This document shows positions 1 to 8,943 of a DNA stretch of 64,000 bases, piece after piece (positions within the stretch are counted from its first letter, which is position 1; each line of letters starts with the position of its first letter). A program made the translations under genes and the position numbers. The notes under the pieces were generated by a model. The model was not told where the DNA came from, did not search any database, and worked only from the letters and a program-made list of their open reading frames with translations. This stretch comes from JACCZX01 sp963801035 (GTDB taxonomy: Bacteria; Pseudomonadota; Gammaproteobacteria; Burkholderiales; Burkholderiaceae_F), in contig CAWDDF010000007.1 in NCBI GenBank assembly GCA_963801035.1, forward strand, positions 434,001-498,000. Direction: 5' to 3'.

Positions 1-1
1 A

Positions 2-205
2 GCGCGTGCACGTGGGCTGGACACCTGCCCGCAGGCAGCCTTCACGCAGTTTCACCGAGTCATCGAGCATGAGCTGCAGTTGGGCGAACGCGAGATGGTC
101 GTGTGCGGCATGTCACTCGGCTATGCCGATATGTCGAAGATCGAGAATCAGCTGGTGACCGAGCGCGAGCCTGTCGCGGGATTTGCGCGCTTCGTGGACG
201 AGTAG
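2..205 (+). CDS. Nitroreductase family protein, C-terminal part (truncated by window start)
   Basis: The first 67 codons visible form an open frame that ends in TAG and carries the C-terminal signature of nitroreductases: VVCGMSLGYAD, then N-x-L-V-T-E-R-E, then FARFVD. These FMN enzymes reduce nitro compounds or quinones with NAD(P)H in the cytoplasm. Only the tail is present, so FMN-binding residues and substrate class cannot be judged. The next gene starts 11 bp after the stop, so the two may be co-transcribed. The family call rests on this short conserved tail alone. Confidence 0.7.
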   Translation, partial: ARARGLDTCPQAAFTQFHRVIEHELQLGEREMVVCGMSLGYADMSKIENQLVTEREPVAGFARFVDE

Positions 206-216
206 TTGGGAGCGTA

Positions 217-1302
217 ATGAAGCATACGATTGCGATCATTGCCGGCGACGGCATCGGCAAGGAAACCGTACCTGAGGGGTTGCGTGCGCTGGACGCCGCA
301 GCGCGCCGGTTCTCGATTGATCTTTCATTCGAGCACCATGATTTTGCGAGCTGCGACTACTACGCCAAACACGGCGACATGATGCCGAGCGACTGGAAGT
401 CGCGGCTCGAAGGTGCCGATGCGATCTTCTTCGGCGCCTGCGGTTGGCCGGCGACCGTGCCCGACCATGTGTCGCTATGGGGCTCACTGATCAAGTTCAG
501 ACGCGAGTTCGACCAATACGTCAATTTGCGTCCGTGCAAATTGATGCCAGGAATTCGATCACCGCTCGTGGATCGCAGCGGCATGCCTTGGCCGCCGGGT
601 GCAATCGACTTCGTCGTAGTACGTGAGAACACTGAAGGGGAATACTCATCGATCGGTGGCCGAATGTTCGAAGGCACCGAGCGTGAATTCGTAGTTCAGG
701 AAACAGTAATGACGCGCCACGGAGTTGACCGTGTGCTGCGCTTCGCGTTTGATCTTGCAGGCAAGCGTCCGAAAAAGCACCTGACGTCGGCCACGAAAAG
801 CAACGGCATATCGATCACGATGCCTTACTGGGACGAGCGAGTCGAGCAGATGGCGAAGCACAATCCGAACGTGCGGTTGGACAAGTTTCACATCGATATA
901 TTGACCGCGCACTTCGTTCGCAATCCGGATTGGTTCGATGTCGTGGTCGCGTCCAATCTGTTCGGCGACATCCTGTCCGACTTGGGGCCCGCCTGCACCG
1001 GAACGATCGGCATCGCCCCGTCGGCCAATTTGAATCCGGACCGTTCTGCGCCCTCGCTGTTCGAGCCGGTACACGGTTCGGCCCCCGATATCGCCGGGCA
1101 GGGTATTGCAAACCCGATCGGGCAAATCTGGAGCGCTTCGATGATGCTGGATTGGCTCGGGTACCCGGAAGCGGGCGCCGCCGTCTTGTCGGCCGTAGAG
1201 TCGTCGCTGGCGGCGGGTCCGAAGCATGCTCCGTTGACACGCGACATCGGCGGCACGGCCGGAACCGCCGATCTCGGCAAGGCGATCGCGGCAGCGATCT
1301 GA
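217..1302 (+). CDS. Tartrate dehydrogenase / isopropylmalate dehydrogenase family oxidoreductase (TtuC/DmlA-like)
   Basis: A 361-residue NAD-dependent beta-decarboxylating dehydrogenase. GDGIGKE lies at residues 10-16, the VVRENTEGEYSS substrate loop at 134-145, SNLFGDILSD with metal-binding aspartates at 246-255, and EPVHGSAPDIAG at 283-294. The ENTEGEYS loop and the GACGWP segment (73-78) are typical of the tartrate dehydrogenase/D-malate dehydrogenase branch and differ from the true LeuB encoded near position 60,000. The likely reaction is oxidation of tartrate or D-malate. I chose ATG 217 because the protein then begins directly with the Rossmann strand; the open frame extends upstream into the previous gene. 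The substrate is inferred from family likeness only. Confidence 0.85.
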   Translation: MKHTIAIIAGDGIGKETVPEGLRALDAAARRFSIDLSFEHHDFASCDYYAKHGDMMPSDWKSRLEGADAIFFGACGWPATVPDHVSLWGSLIKFRREFDQYVNLRPCKLMPGIRSPLVDRSGMPWPPGAIDFVVVRENTEGEYSSIGGRMFEGTEREFVVQETVMTRHGVDRVLRFAFDLAGKRPKKHLTSATKSNGISITMPYWDERVEQMAKHNPNVRLDKFHIDILTAHFVRNPDWFDVVVASNLFGDILSDLGPACTGTIGIAPSANLNPDRSAPSLFEPVHGSAPDIAGQGIANPIGQIWSASMMLDWLGYPEAGAAVLSAVESSLAAGPKHAPLTRDIGGTAGTADLGKAIAAAI

Positions 1303-1394
1303 CCCATTGACGCAGGCGCTCTCGCACGCCGATCATTAAGGAAGCCAACGCGAACTAAGTGTCCGGCCCCCATTCTTCGACCCTGAGGAGTGAT

Positions 1395-2657
1395 ATGTGG
1401 ATCGCACGTGGACTGACGTCTGAAGCAGGCATCTCCGAGCGCGCCGTACACGCGGGTGTGGCCCGCCTCGCAGAGTCGATGATCGCCGCGGGCGGTGCAG
1501 CACTCGACGTCGTGCTTCCGGATGGCTCGCGCATCGGCTTCGGGAGGCCGGCTCGCATCAAGCTGTTCATCCGCGACGCGTCAATGCTTCCGCAACTCGC
1601 CGATGCGACGCTGGCGTCGTTAGCAGAAGCCTACGTTCAAGGCCGGATAGATGTACAAGGCGACTTTCTGGAGGCAGTGCCTCTGGCAGAGCGGATCGCG
1701 AACGCGGCCGGCTCGAGTACTGCGCAGCGGGTCGCGCATATGCTGTTCAGGCACTCAGCCCGACAGGATCGCGCAGCGATCGGATATCACTATGACGTCG
1801 GTAACGACTTCTACCGGCTTTGGCTTGACGAGCGCATGGTCTATTCGTGCGCGTATTTCAAGAACGCCAATGAATCGATCGACGAAGCGCAGCTCGCCAA
1901 ACTCGATCACATCTGCCGCAAACTACGGCTTCGACCAGGCGAGCGGTTGCTCGATGTAGGGTGCGGCTGGGGCGGACTGATTTTGCATGCCGCCCGCAAC
2001 TACGGCGTACGCGCCGTCGGAATCACTCTGTCGCAAAATCAGCACGATCTCGCGCGTGAGCGAATTGCGGCAGAAGGAGAGCTTGGCGATCGCGTTGAAG
2101 TACTGCTGCTCGACTACCGCGAGTTGCAAAAGCGATTCGGCGCAGAAAGTTTTGACAAAGTAGCCAGTGTCGGCATGTTCGAGCACGTCGGCTTGGCCAA
2201 CCTGCGCCAGTATTTCTCGTCGGTCTCGGGAGTGTTGCGTGATCGCGGTCTGTTCCTGAATCACGGCATCACATCGGCCGATCTCGATGGCCGACCGGTC
2301 GGTAGCGGTGTCGGCGATTTCGTTCACAAGTATGTCTTTCCGCACGGCGAGCTCCCGCATTTGCACGTTGCCACGCGGGAAATGTCGCGCGCAGGCTTTG
2401 AAATCGCCGACGTCGAATCGCTGCGGGCGCACTATGCGAAGACGTTGGAGCACTGGTCGCGTCGTCTCGATAGCCGGCTTGCAGAGGCAGCACGTATGGT
2501 GTCCGACCGCACACTGCGTATCTGGCGCGCCTATCTGGCCGGGTCTTCATATGGCTTTGCGCAGGGCTGGATGTCGGTTTATCAGTTGCTCGGCTCCCGG
2601 CAGGTACGCCCGGGCGCCTCCGACGTTCCGCTCACTCGCGACTACATGTACGGTTAA
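1395..2657 (+). CDS. cfa: Cyclopropane-fatty-acyl-phospholipid synthase
   Basis: A 420-residue class I SAM methyltransferase of the CFA synthase family, which adds a methylene bridge across double bonds of membrane phospholipid acyl chains. Visible motifs are YHYDVGNDFYRLWLD (131-145), the SAM-binding LLDVGCGWGG (185-194), GITLSQNQ (209-216) and MFEHVG (261-266), all typical of Cfa. The length is slightly above the roughly 380-400 usual for the family. The frame is open from a GTG at 1359, but GAGGAG at 1385-1390 sits 4 nt before ATG 1395, so ATG 1395 is preferred. A strong hairpin follows the gene. Cfa is usually a stationary-phase or acid-stress function; no regulatory site for that was recognised here. 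Confidence 0.92.
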   Translation: MWIARGLTSEAGISERAVHAGVARLAESMIAAGGAALDVVLPDGSRIGFGRPARIKLFIRDASMLPQLADATLASLAEAYVQGRIDVQGDFLEAVPLAERIANAAGSSTAQRVAHMLFRHSARQDRAAIGYHYDVGNDFYRLWLDERMVYSCAYFKNANESIDEAQLAKLDHICRKLRLRPGERLLDVGCGWGGLILHAARNYGVRAVGITLSQNQHDLARERIAAEGELGDRVEVLLLDYRELQKRFGAESFDKVASVGMFEHVGLANLRQYFSSVSGVLRDRGLFLNHGITSADLDGRPVGSGVGDFVHKYVFPHGELPHLHVATREMSRAGFEIADVESLRAHYAKTLEHWSRRLDSRLAEAARMVSDRTLRIWRAYLAGSSYGFAQGWMSVYQLLGSRQVRPGASDVPLTRDYMYG

Positions 2658-2665
2658 ACGGCTGC

Positions 2666-2694
2666 GACTTAGCGCGAACTTTTCGCGCTAAGTC
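2666..2694 (+). terminator. Hairpin after cfa, probable transcription terminator
   Basis: A perfect 13-bp stem (GACTTAGCGCGAA pairing with TTCGCGCTAAGTC) with a 3-nt loop begins 9 nt after the cfa stop codon. Only a weak T-containing stretch follows, so it may be an inefficient intrinsic terminator or an mRNA-stabilising hairpin. Confidence 0.6.
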
Positions 2695-2840
2695 TTGAGC
2701 TGGCAAGCGTTAATCCCGATGGTCAGCTTCGCAAATAACGCCCATTGACGGCAAAAGCGCGGTTAGAATCGCCGCGCTGATAACCATAGCCACATAAGAG
2801 GGCGACGCCGCATTTCGGATCAGGGGACTTGGAGACAAAC

Positions 2841-3815
2841 ATGATTAGGAAACTGCGGCCGCTGGCTGCGATTGCGTTGCTTGCCGCTGCTGGCTTCGCC
2901 GCAGCTCAAGGGTATCCGACAAAGCCCGTGACCGTAGTGGTGCCGTTTACTGCCGGCGGGCCCACGGATACTGTGGCTCGCTCGCTTGGCCAGGCAATGA
3001 CGAAGTCGCTCGGCCAAAGTGTTGTGGTGGAAAACGTTGGCGGCGCCGGTGGGACCGTAGGTGCCACACGCGTGAAAAATGCTGCGCCCGACGGCTACAC
3101 CGTGTTGCTGCACCACATCGGAATGTCGACCGCACCCGCGCTGTATCGCAAGCTCGCGTACAACCCTCAGACCGACTTTGAGTTCGTCGGTTTGATCGTC
3201 GACGTCCCGATGACGATGATCGCTCGCTCTGACTTTCCGGCGAAGGATTTTCGGGAGTTCGTCACGTACGTGAAGGCGAACAAGGCCAAGCTGAACCTCG
3301 CCAACGCGGGTCTTGGCGCGGCGTCGCACCTTTGCGGGTTAATGTTTCAAAGTGCGATTGAAGCCGACGTAACGACCGTTCCGTTCAAGGGAACCGCGGA
3401 TGCGATGAACGCGATCCTCGGCAAGCAGGTCGATTTCATGTGCGATCAGACCACCAATACCACCGGGCAGATCAAGGCCGGATCGGTCAAGGCGTACGCG
3501 GTCACGAGCGCCAAGCGCGTGCCGACGTTGCCGGATCTGCCGACGATGCAGGAGGGCGGATTGAAGGGGTTCGAGGTTGGCATTTGGCACGGTGTCTATG
3601 CGCCGAAGGGCACGCCGAAGGCCGCGATCGACAAGCTCGTCGCGGCGATGCAAGACGCCGCAAAAGACCCAGGCTTTCGCACCCGTATGTCAGAGCTGGG
3701 GGCGACCGTTTATCCGGCCGAGCAAATTACTCCCACCGCATTGGCGTCTCATCTGAAAAGCGAGGTCGATAAGTGGGGGCCCGTCATCAAGAAAGCGGGT
3801 ATTTACGCCGATTAA
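2841..3815 (+). CDS. Bug-family tripartite tricarboxylate transporter substrate-binding protein (TctC)
   Basis: A 324-residue periplasmic receptor of the Bug family, hugely expanded in Burkholderiales. It has a Sec signal peptide (MIRKLRPLAAIALLAAAGFAAA, cleaved near residue 22), the early YPTKPVTVVVPFTAGGPTD segment and the family motif ENVGGAGGTVGATRV. Bug proteins bind carboxylates, amides or aromatic acids and often stand alone without TctAB membrane partners, as here, so the ligand cannot be deduced. The start at ATG 2841 is supported by GGAG at 2831-2834; a TTG 12 nt upstream in frame is less likely. Confidence 0.93.
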   Translation: MIRKLRPLAAIALLAAAGFAAAQGYPTKPVTVVVPFTAGGPTDTVARSLGQAMTKSLGQSVVVENVGGAGGTVGATRVKNAAPDGYTVLLHHIGMSTAPALYRKLAYNPQTDFEFVGLIVDVPMTMIARSDFPAKDFREFVTYVKANKAKLNLANAGLGAASHLCGLMFQSAIEADVTTVPFKGTADAMNAILGKQVDFMCDQTTNTTGQIKAGSVKAYAVTSAKRVPTLPDLPTMQEGGLKGFEVGIWHGVYAPKGTPKAAIDKLVAAMQDAAKDPGFRTRMSELGATVYPAEQITPTALASHLKSEVDKWGPVIKKAGIYAD

Positions 3816-3879
3816 TGTCGCGTAGGCCAGCGCCCAATTGTGTTCTGCTTCAACCTAGGTACCTAGCGGGAGAATTGAG

Positions 3880-4920
3880 TTGCGTTCCATCGTCGGACTG
3901 ATCGTCGGAGCTTGCATGCTCGCCGCATCCGCGGGCATGCACGAAGCTAACGCAGCGCCGGCCAAGTCACCGGCTGCAAACACGATCACGAAGGCGAAGG
4001 CGCAGACGAGGGTACGTGGCACGGTCCCGGCGGGCCGTGCCCCGATCAAGTCAACGCGCAAGCGGCCGCTCATCGCCCGCATCCTGGCGCCGTCCGAAGG
4101 TCACCTGGCGGGCTTGCATCGTGGCGACGATCCACTCGATTTGAGGTCTTCGGTGGCATTGGTGGTCGACCAGGACACTAACGAAGTGCTGTTCGAGAAG
4201 AACAAGAACGCCGTCCTCCCGATAGCTTCGGTGACCAAATTGATGACCGCGTTGGTGACACTCGACGCCAACCTGCCGCTGACGGAAGAGTTACAGGTAT
4301 CGCACGACGAGATGGTGCGAGCCGGTATCCGTTCCAATCTGCGGCCGGGGTTTGAAATGACCCGAGGCACCGCGCTGCATCTGGCTTTGATGTCGTCTGA
4401 AAATCGCGCCGCTCAGCTTTTGGGGCGCACTTATCCGGGTGGGCTGTCGCGCTTTGTCGAAGCAATGAACGCCAAGGCGCGACTGCTCGGAATGAACGAC
4501 TCGCATTTTGCCGACCCCACGGGCTTGTCTGCGGAGAATCGGTCGAGTGCCAGCGATCTTGTGCGCCTCGTCAAGGCTGCGTACGAGCACGACGTCATTC
4601 GCGAATATTCAGTCAGCGGAGAGCTTGCATTGGCTGTCGGCAAGCGCACCGTCAACTATCGCAACACGAATCGTCTGACCGACAACCCGGACTGGGAAAT
4701 CGGCTTGCAAAAGACCGGCTACATCTCCGCGGCCGGGCGCTGCCTGGTGATGCAAGCGGTGATCGAAGGCAAGCGCGTAGTGATGGTGCTGCTCGACTCT
4801 GTCGGAAAATATTCGCGGCTTGGCGACGCCGAACGCATCCGAGATTTTATCGAGTCAGCGGGGCTGTCAAAAGCTTCGAGGCCTCCCGTCGCATCAAGTT
4901 CGTCCGGTCGTGCGATGTAA
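3880..4920 (+). CDS. pbpG: D-alanyl-D-alanine endopeptidase (penicillin-binding protein 7 type)
   Basis: A 346-residue serine peptidase of family S11 that trims peptidoglycan cross-links in the periplasm. The three penicillin-binding motifs are present: S117-V-T-K120, S173-E-N175 and K278-T-G280. The N-terminus is a signal peptide ending in HEANA-AP near residue 25, followed by a basic linker (30-70) before the catalytic domain. The start is a TTG at 3880 with GGGAG 7 nt upstream; the first in-frame ATG at 3916 would destroy the signal peptide. The end lies 24 bp from the end of the convergent IclR gene. Confidence 0.9.
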   Translation: MRSIVGLIVGACMLAASAGMHEANAAPAKSPAANTITKAKAQTRVRGTVPAGRAPIKSTRKRPLIARILAPSEGHLAGLHRGDDPLDLRSSVALVVDQDTNEVLFEKNKNAVLPIASVTKLMTALVTLDANLPLTEELQVSHDEMVRAGIRSNLRPGFEMTRGTALHLALMSSENRAAQLLGRTYPGGLSRFVEAMNAKARLLGMNDSHFADPTGLSAENRSSASDLVRLVKAAYEHDVIREYSVSGELALAVGKRTVNYRNTNRLTDNPDWEIGLQKTGYISAAGRCLVMQAVIEGKRVVMVLLDSVGKYSRLGDAERIRDFIESAGLSKASRPPVASSSSGRAM

Positions 4921-4944
4921 CGTGCCGATGCGCGCCACGCTCGT

Positions 4945-5796
4945 CTAAGCGCGCGTCGCTTCGCTGGATGGGTTAACAAAACCGAGTCCTGCGGAAATTC
5001 TGCCCGCTGTTTGCAACAGCTCGGCAATCCAGTCGTCCTGCATTCGTTCCGCGGGTGCCGACACCGACAGTCCAGCGACCAGTCGACCGGAATCATCGCG
5101 TATGCCCGCAGCTATGCACCGCACCCCGACTTCAAGCTCTTCGTTGTCGCGCGCGTAGCCACGTGTGCGCACCATCGACAGCTCGCGTTCGAGCTTGCCG
5201 ACATCCGTGAGGCTGTTGCGCGTATGTCCGGCGAGCCCGGTGCGCGTCGCATAAGCTCGAATCAATCGCGGATCATCGAGTGCAAGGAAAAGTTTCCCGC
5301 TCGACGTCAGATGCAGCGGCGCACGCCCGCCAATGGCACGTACGACCTGCATTCCCGAGCGCTCGCTGTAGGAGCGATCCACATAAACGATCTCGTCGCC
5401 CTGGCGCACAGACAGATTCACCGTCTGCCCGGTGCGCTTGTGCAGCTCGCGCATCGGCTCAAGTGCCGCCTCGCGCACCGATAGCCGAGCCTTGACCAAA
5501 TTGCCGAGCTCCAGCAGCCGCATGCCGAGGCGATATGACCCCGGTGTTTCGGCCCGATCGACGTAACGGCCGACGACCAGGTCATTCAGGATACGGTGCG
5601 CAGTCGATGGGTGCAGTCCGGTCGCCTGCGCAAGATGCTTCAGGCTAACCGGATCGGAGTGCGCCGAAAGCGCATCGAGCAGCGCCATCATTCTCTCGAT
5701 CACCTGAATCGCGGTCGGCTCTCGGATAGCAACTGGCTTCGCAACGTCAGGCTGCGCATCGGGTGACTGAGTGGCGTGCATTGTGCGTCGCGACAT
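4945..5796 (-). CDS. IclR family transcriptional regulator
   Basis: A 283-residue regulator with an N-terminal winged helix-turn-helix (about residues 28-90, recognition region SLKHLAQATGLHPSTAHRIL) and the C-terminal IclR effector-binding domain (GYARDNEEL, IAAGIRDDSGRLVAGLSVSAP). Such proteins control catabolic or transport operons in response to small carboxylates or aromatics. The frame runs further upstream and overlaps thpR, but starts at 5796 or 5781 (ATG in both cases) begin just before the family-typical N-terminus. It is the last gene of the leftward thpR-pyrD group; no obvious target operon is adjacent, so its effector is unknown. Confidence 0.9.
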   Translation of the reverse strand: MSRRTMHATQSPDAQPDVAKPVAIREPTAIQVIERMMALLDALSAHSDPVSLKHLAQATGLHPSTAHRILNDLVVGRYVDRAETPGSYRLGMRLLELGNLVKARLSVREAALEPMRELHKRTGQTVNLSVRQGDEIVYVDRSYSERSGMQVVRAIGGRAPLHLTSSGKLFLALDDPRLIRAYATRTGLAGHTRNSLTDVGKLERELSMVRTRGYARDNEELEVGVRCIAAGIRDDSGRLVAGLSVSAPAERMQDDWIAELLQTAGRISAGLGFVNPSSEATRA

Positions 5797-5861
5797 GACG
5801 CGTTTTATATCACGATACGAAAAGCGCGCGCGCAACCATCCTTGGGTGCCCGTTAAATGAC

Positions 5862-6365
5862 TTAGCGCTCGACACGTGCGTATCGCGAGGCATGACGCGC
5901 CGGGGCCGAGCGATACAGTGCGACCGAATCGATGCGCCAACGGATCGGTGTCACGTCCTCAGCGACAAAATTTCTAACTCCGCGTAACAGCGTTACATGC
6001 GGAGACAGCGCGCGTTGGTCGTAAGCGATACTCATCGTATCGAGCGTCGCGCGGACGCGGCCAGCGAGCGTAGCCAGCGGTTTTATCGTTTCACGTGCAC
6101 TGCCTATCCAGACCACGCCTGCCTCCTTGAAAAATCCAAGCGTGTCGAGTTGCCAGGTGAAAGGCGTGAAGCGCAAATTTTCGATCGCCTCGGACAAATC
6201 GAATGCGACGTCGTCGGCCAGATCACCGATGAAAGCAAGCGTGAGATGCAGATCGTCAACACGCGACACGCGCCGATGCTCAACGCGCTGGTTCACGTCG
6301 TCCAAGGCCGACGACAGCGCTAACCGCGTCGGCTCGTCGGGCCAGGCGGCGACGAAGCAACGCAT
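5862..6365 (-). CDS. thpR: RNA 2',3'-cyclic phosphodiesterase
   Basis: A 167-residue protein of the 2H phosphoesterase family (formerly LigT) that opens 2',3'-cyclic phosphates on RNA to 2'-phosphates. Both catalytic H-x-T-x motifs are visible: HLTL at 40-43 and HVTL at 123-126. The start MRCFVAAWPDE is typical of the family. The gene start overlaps the 3' end of pyrD by 46 nt on the same strand, implying translational coupling. Confidence 0.9.
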   Translation of the reverse strand: MRCFVAAWPDEPTRLALSSALDDVNQRVEHRRVSRVDDLHLTLAFIGDLADDVAFDLSEAIENLRFTPFTWQLDTLGFFKEAGVVWIGSARETIKPLATLAGRVRATLDTMSIAYDQRALSPHVTLLRGVRNFVAEDVTPIRWRIDSVALYRSAPARHASRYARVER

Positions 6366-7396
6366 TTACTGCGACGGATCGCTTCGACGCTTTCCGCCAC
6401 CAAGTCCGGTCCCGAATAAATGAAGCCTGTGTAAAGCTGCACCAGCGACGCACCCGCCTGCATTTTTTCGACTGCGTCGGACGCTGTCATGATTCCACCA
6501 ACGCCGATGATCGGCAATGCGCCCTGAAGATGACGTGACAACGCGTGCACGACCTGCGTCGCACGCTCGGTCAGTGGCCGGCCCGAAAGGCCGCCGGCCT
6601 CGTCCGCATGCTTCAAGCCGGTCACGTTGCTGCGCTCTATCGTTGTGTTGGTTGCAATCACGGCATCCATATGATGCTCGACGAGCTGGTCGGCGATCGA
6701 AGGCAGCCACGAATCAGCGACGTCAGGGGCGATCTTCACTGCTATCGGTACGCGCTTGCCATGCCGGTCTTCGAGGCGCATGCGTTCTTCGGTAAGGCCC
6801 ATCAGTAGTCCGCCCAGCTGGCGCGCACTTTGTAACGAGCGTAGCTCCTTCGTATTCGGCGACGAAACATTAACCGCGACGTAATCGGCGTCATCGTAAA
6901 CACGTCGCAGGCACAAACGATAGTCGTCCAACGCACGTTCGATTGGTGTGTCTGCGTTCTTGCCGATATTCAGACCGACGATGCCGCCGCGATCGCGAAA
7001 CTTGTGCTGCCGCCGTACGTTGTCGACGAATTGTTCTGCGCCTTCATTGTTAAATCCCATTCGGTTGATCAACGCCTGCGAGCGAGTCAACCGAAACATG
7101 CGCGGCTTTGCATTGCCGGGCTGTGGCCGCGGGGTGACGGTGCCCGCTTCGATAAATCCAAATCCGAGGTTTCCAAGCGCGTCGATATGGGCGGCGGTCT
7201 TATCGAGGCCAGCAGCCAAGCCGACCGGATTCGCGAAGTTAAGTCCCATCACGCTGACGGGCAGCGGCTGGACGCGCTTCGCGACCCGGCCAGCAATACC
7301 GAGATCGTGTGCGCGCTGCAGCGCGTTCAAGGTCAGATCGTGTGCAGCTTCCGGATCAAGCGAGAAAAGGAGCGGGCGCGCAAATTTATAAAGCAC
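6320..7396 (-). CDS. pyrD: Dihydroorotate dehydrogenase (quinone), class 2
   Basis: A 358-residue membrane-associated FMN enzyme that oxidises dihydroorotate to orotate in pyrimidine synthesis, passing electrons to quinone. The N-terminal amphipathic segment MLYKFARPLLFSLDPEAAH marks class 2. NPVGLAAGLDK (57-67), the NRMGFNNEG loop (111-119) and NVSSPNTKELR (176-186), which holds the catalytic serine, are all present. It follows bpt by 9 nt and overlaps thpR, so these genes probably share a transcript. Confidence 0.96.
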   Translation of the reverse strand: MLYKFARPLLFSLDPEAAHDLTLNALQRAHDLGIAGRVAKRVQPLPVSVMGLNFANPVGLAAGLDKTAAHIDALGNLGFGFIEAGTVTPRPQPGNAKPRMFRLTRSQALINRMGFNNEGAEQFVDNVRRQHKFRDRGGIVGLNIGKNADTPIERALDDYRLCLRRVYDDADYVAVNVSSPNTKELRSLQSARQLGGLLMGLTEERMRLEDRHGKRVPIAVKIAPDVADSWLPSIADQLVEHHMDAVIATNTTIERSNVTGLKHADEAGGLSGRPLTERATQVVHALSRHLQGALPIIGVGGIMTASDAVEKMQAGASLVQLYTGFIYSGPDLVAESVEAIRRSKCVASSPPGPTSRRG

Positions 7397-7405
7397 GCGC
7401 GAATT

Positions 7406-8179
7406 CTACGAGGTGACTACACAGCGTTCAGTGTCGCTCTGCCGCTCCCAGCGGCCGCCTTTCAGCATTTCAACCGGGCGGAACGTTGCCTTGTAGGCCA
7501 TCTTTGGGCTATCCGAGATCCAGTAGCCGAGGTACAGGTACGGCAGCGACAGCGCCTTGGCCTGCTCGATCTGCCACAGAATGTTGTATGTGCCGTAGCT
7601 GGTAGCGATCTCGTCCGGATCGAAAAACGTATAGACCGACGAAAGCCCGTCGTTCAATACGTCGATGATCGAAATCATGCGCAGGGTTCCTATGCCATCG
7701 ACGCCCGGCGGACACGGATCGCGAAATTCCACGAGCCGCGTGTTGACCTTGCTCTGCAAAAGAAACTGCGAATACTGCTCGCGGCTGTCGTTGTCCATTC
7801 CGCCGCCGGCGTGGCGCGTCGATTGATACCGCAGGTACAGATCGTAATGTTCGTGATCGAACGCCAGCGAAGCAACGCGCGACGTTAATGCACGATGGCG
7901 CAGCCATGCGCGGCGCTGCGTACGATTAGCTTCGAACTCTGCCACCGGCACGCGTACGGGCACACATGCACGACAGCCGTCACAGTACGGGCGATACGTA
8001 AAGATTCCGCTGCGGCGAAACCCCATCTTGACCAGCTCGCTATACACATCGGCATTGATCAGATGCGCGGGTGTGGCGACCTGCGACCGCGCCTGACGAT
8101 GCTCAAGATAGCTGCACGGATACGGCGCGGTTGCGTAAAACTGCAACGCCGAAAAGGGCAACTCCTTGAGATTGGCCAC
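7406..8179 (-). CDS. bpt: Aspartate/glutamate leucyltransferase (bacterial protein transferase)
   Basis: A 257-residue aminoacyl-tRNA-protein transferase that adds leucine to N-terminal Asp or Glu, creating N-degrons for ClpAP. The N-terminal ATE domain is clear: CSYLEHRQAR near residue 22, GFRRSGIFTYRPYC, then the cysteine-rich CDGCRACVPVRVPV (66-79). The C-terminal domain contains SVYTFFDPDE and YLGYWI, characteristic of the family. It lies 38 nt downstream of aat, so the two arms of the bacterial N-degron pathway are adjacent. Confidence 0.95.
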   Translation of the reverse strand: MANLKELPFSALQFYATAPYPCSYLEHRQARSQVATPAHLINADVYSELVKMGFRRSGIFTYRPYCDGCRACVPVRVPVAEFEANRTQRRAWLRHRALTSRVASLAFDHEHYDLYLRYQSTRHAGGGMDNDSREQYSQFLLQSKVNTRLVEFRDPCPPGVDGIGTLRMISIIDVLNDGLSSVYTFFDPDEIATSYGTYNILWQIEQAKALSLPYLYLGYWISDSPKMAYKATFRPVEMLKGGRWERQSDTERCVVTS

Positions 8180-8217
8180 GTCAGTCGGTAGAGATCGAAA
8201 TCGCTTTCAGAGTCGGT

Positions 8218-8943
8218 TCAGAAGTCAATCAGCAGAGCACCCAGTGATCGCTTCGCGTACGCCCCCCAGTTTATTGGCGCCGCTCGGACAGATGCGTTCA
8301 AGTGCGTAACGAACTCCTGGCGCGAAATCTCGCGCGCTCCAAGCGAAGCGAGGTGTCGCGTGTTCTGTTGGCAGTCTATCACTCGCACGCGCTCGTTCCG
8401 CATCACGCGCACGAGTAGGGCAAGCGCTATCTTCGAGGCATCGGAGATGCGCGAGAACATCGATTCTCCGTAGAACATCCGTCCGAGCGCGACGCCGTAC
8501 AAGCCTCCTGCCAGCCGCCCCCCGACCCACGCCTCGACCGAGTGCGCCAGGCCGCGGCGATGCAGTTCCATGTAAGCGTCGGCAACGCTGTCTGTGATCC
8601 ATGTGCCCGTGTCTTCGCCGCGCGGTTCGGCGCACGCCTGTATGACCGCGTCAAAGTCTGAATCCACACGCAGCTCGATCGACGAGTCATAAGCTGTCTT
8701 GCGTAACGTCTTCGAGAAGCTGCGCGAGATCTTGAATTCATCAGTGAACAACACCATGCGCGGGTCCGGTGACCACCATAGAACAGGTTCCTCATCCGAG
8801 TACCAGGGAAAGATTCCCTGAGGATACGCAGCGAGCAGTCGATCAGCAGTTAAGTCGGCACTTGCCGCGAGCAATCCGTTCGGAGTGTGAAGCGCAGCCG
8901 ACACCGGCGGAAACGGCTGGCCGGGCGCAAGCCATGGAATCAT
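8218..8943 (-). CDS. aat: Leucyl/phenylalanyl-tRNA--protein transferase
   Basis: A 241-residue enzyme that transfers Leu or Phe from tRNA to N-terminal Lys or Arg of proteins, marking them for ClpS/ClpAP. Family hallmarks are FPWYSDEEPVLWWSPDPRMVL (about residues 45-65), the GTWITDSVADAYMELHRRGLAHSVE segment and GLYGVALGRMFYGESMFS. Its start codon overlaps the stop of the upstream Nudix gene by 4 nt. Two residues (MI) precede the usual PWL start. Confidence 0.96.
   Translation of the reverse strand: MIPWLAPGQPFPPVSAALHTPNGLLAASADLTADRLLAAYPQGIFPWYSDEEPVLWWSPDPRMVLFTDEFKISRSFSKTLRKTAYDSSIELRVDSDFDAVIQACAEPRGEDTGTWITDSVADAYMELHRRGLAHSVEAWVGGRLAGGLYGVALGRMFYGESMFSRISDASKIALALLVRVMRNERVRVIDCQQNTRHLASLGAREISRQEFVTHLNASVRAAPINWGAYAKRSLGALLIDF

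Noticed and set aside
217..1302. Possible second LeuB
   Set aside because: The ENTEGEYS loop and GACGWP segment place it in the tartrate/D-malate dehydrogenase branch; a true leuB lies in the leu operon at 59,928.
2745..2769. TTGACG and TAGAAT promoter-like pair before the Bug receptor gene
   Set aside because: The spacer is only 13 nt, too short for a sigma-70 promoter.
5797..5940. N-terminal extension of the IclR regulator into thpR
   Set aside because: The extra 48 codons overlap thpR and have no family likeness; ATG 5796 gives the normal length.
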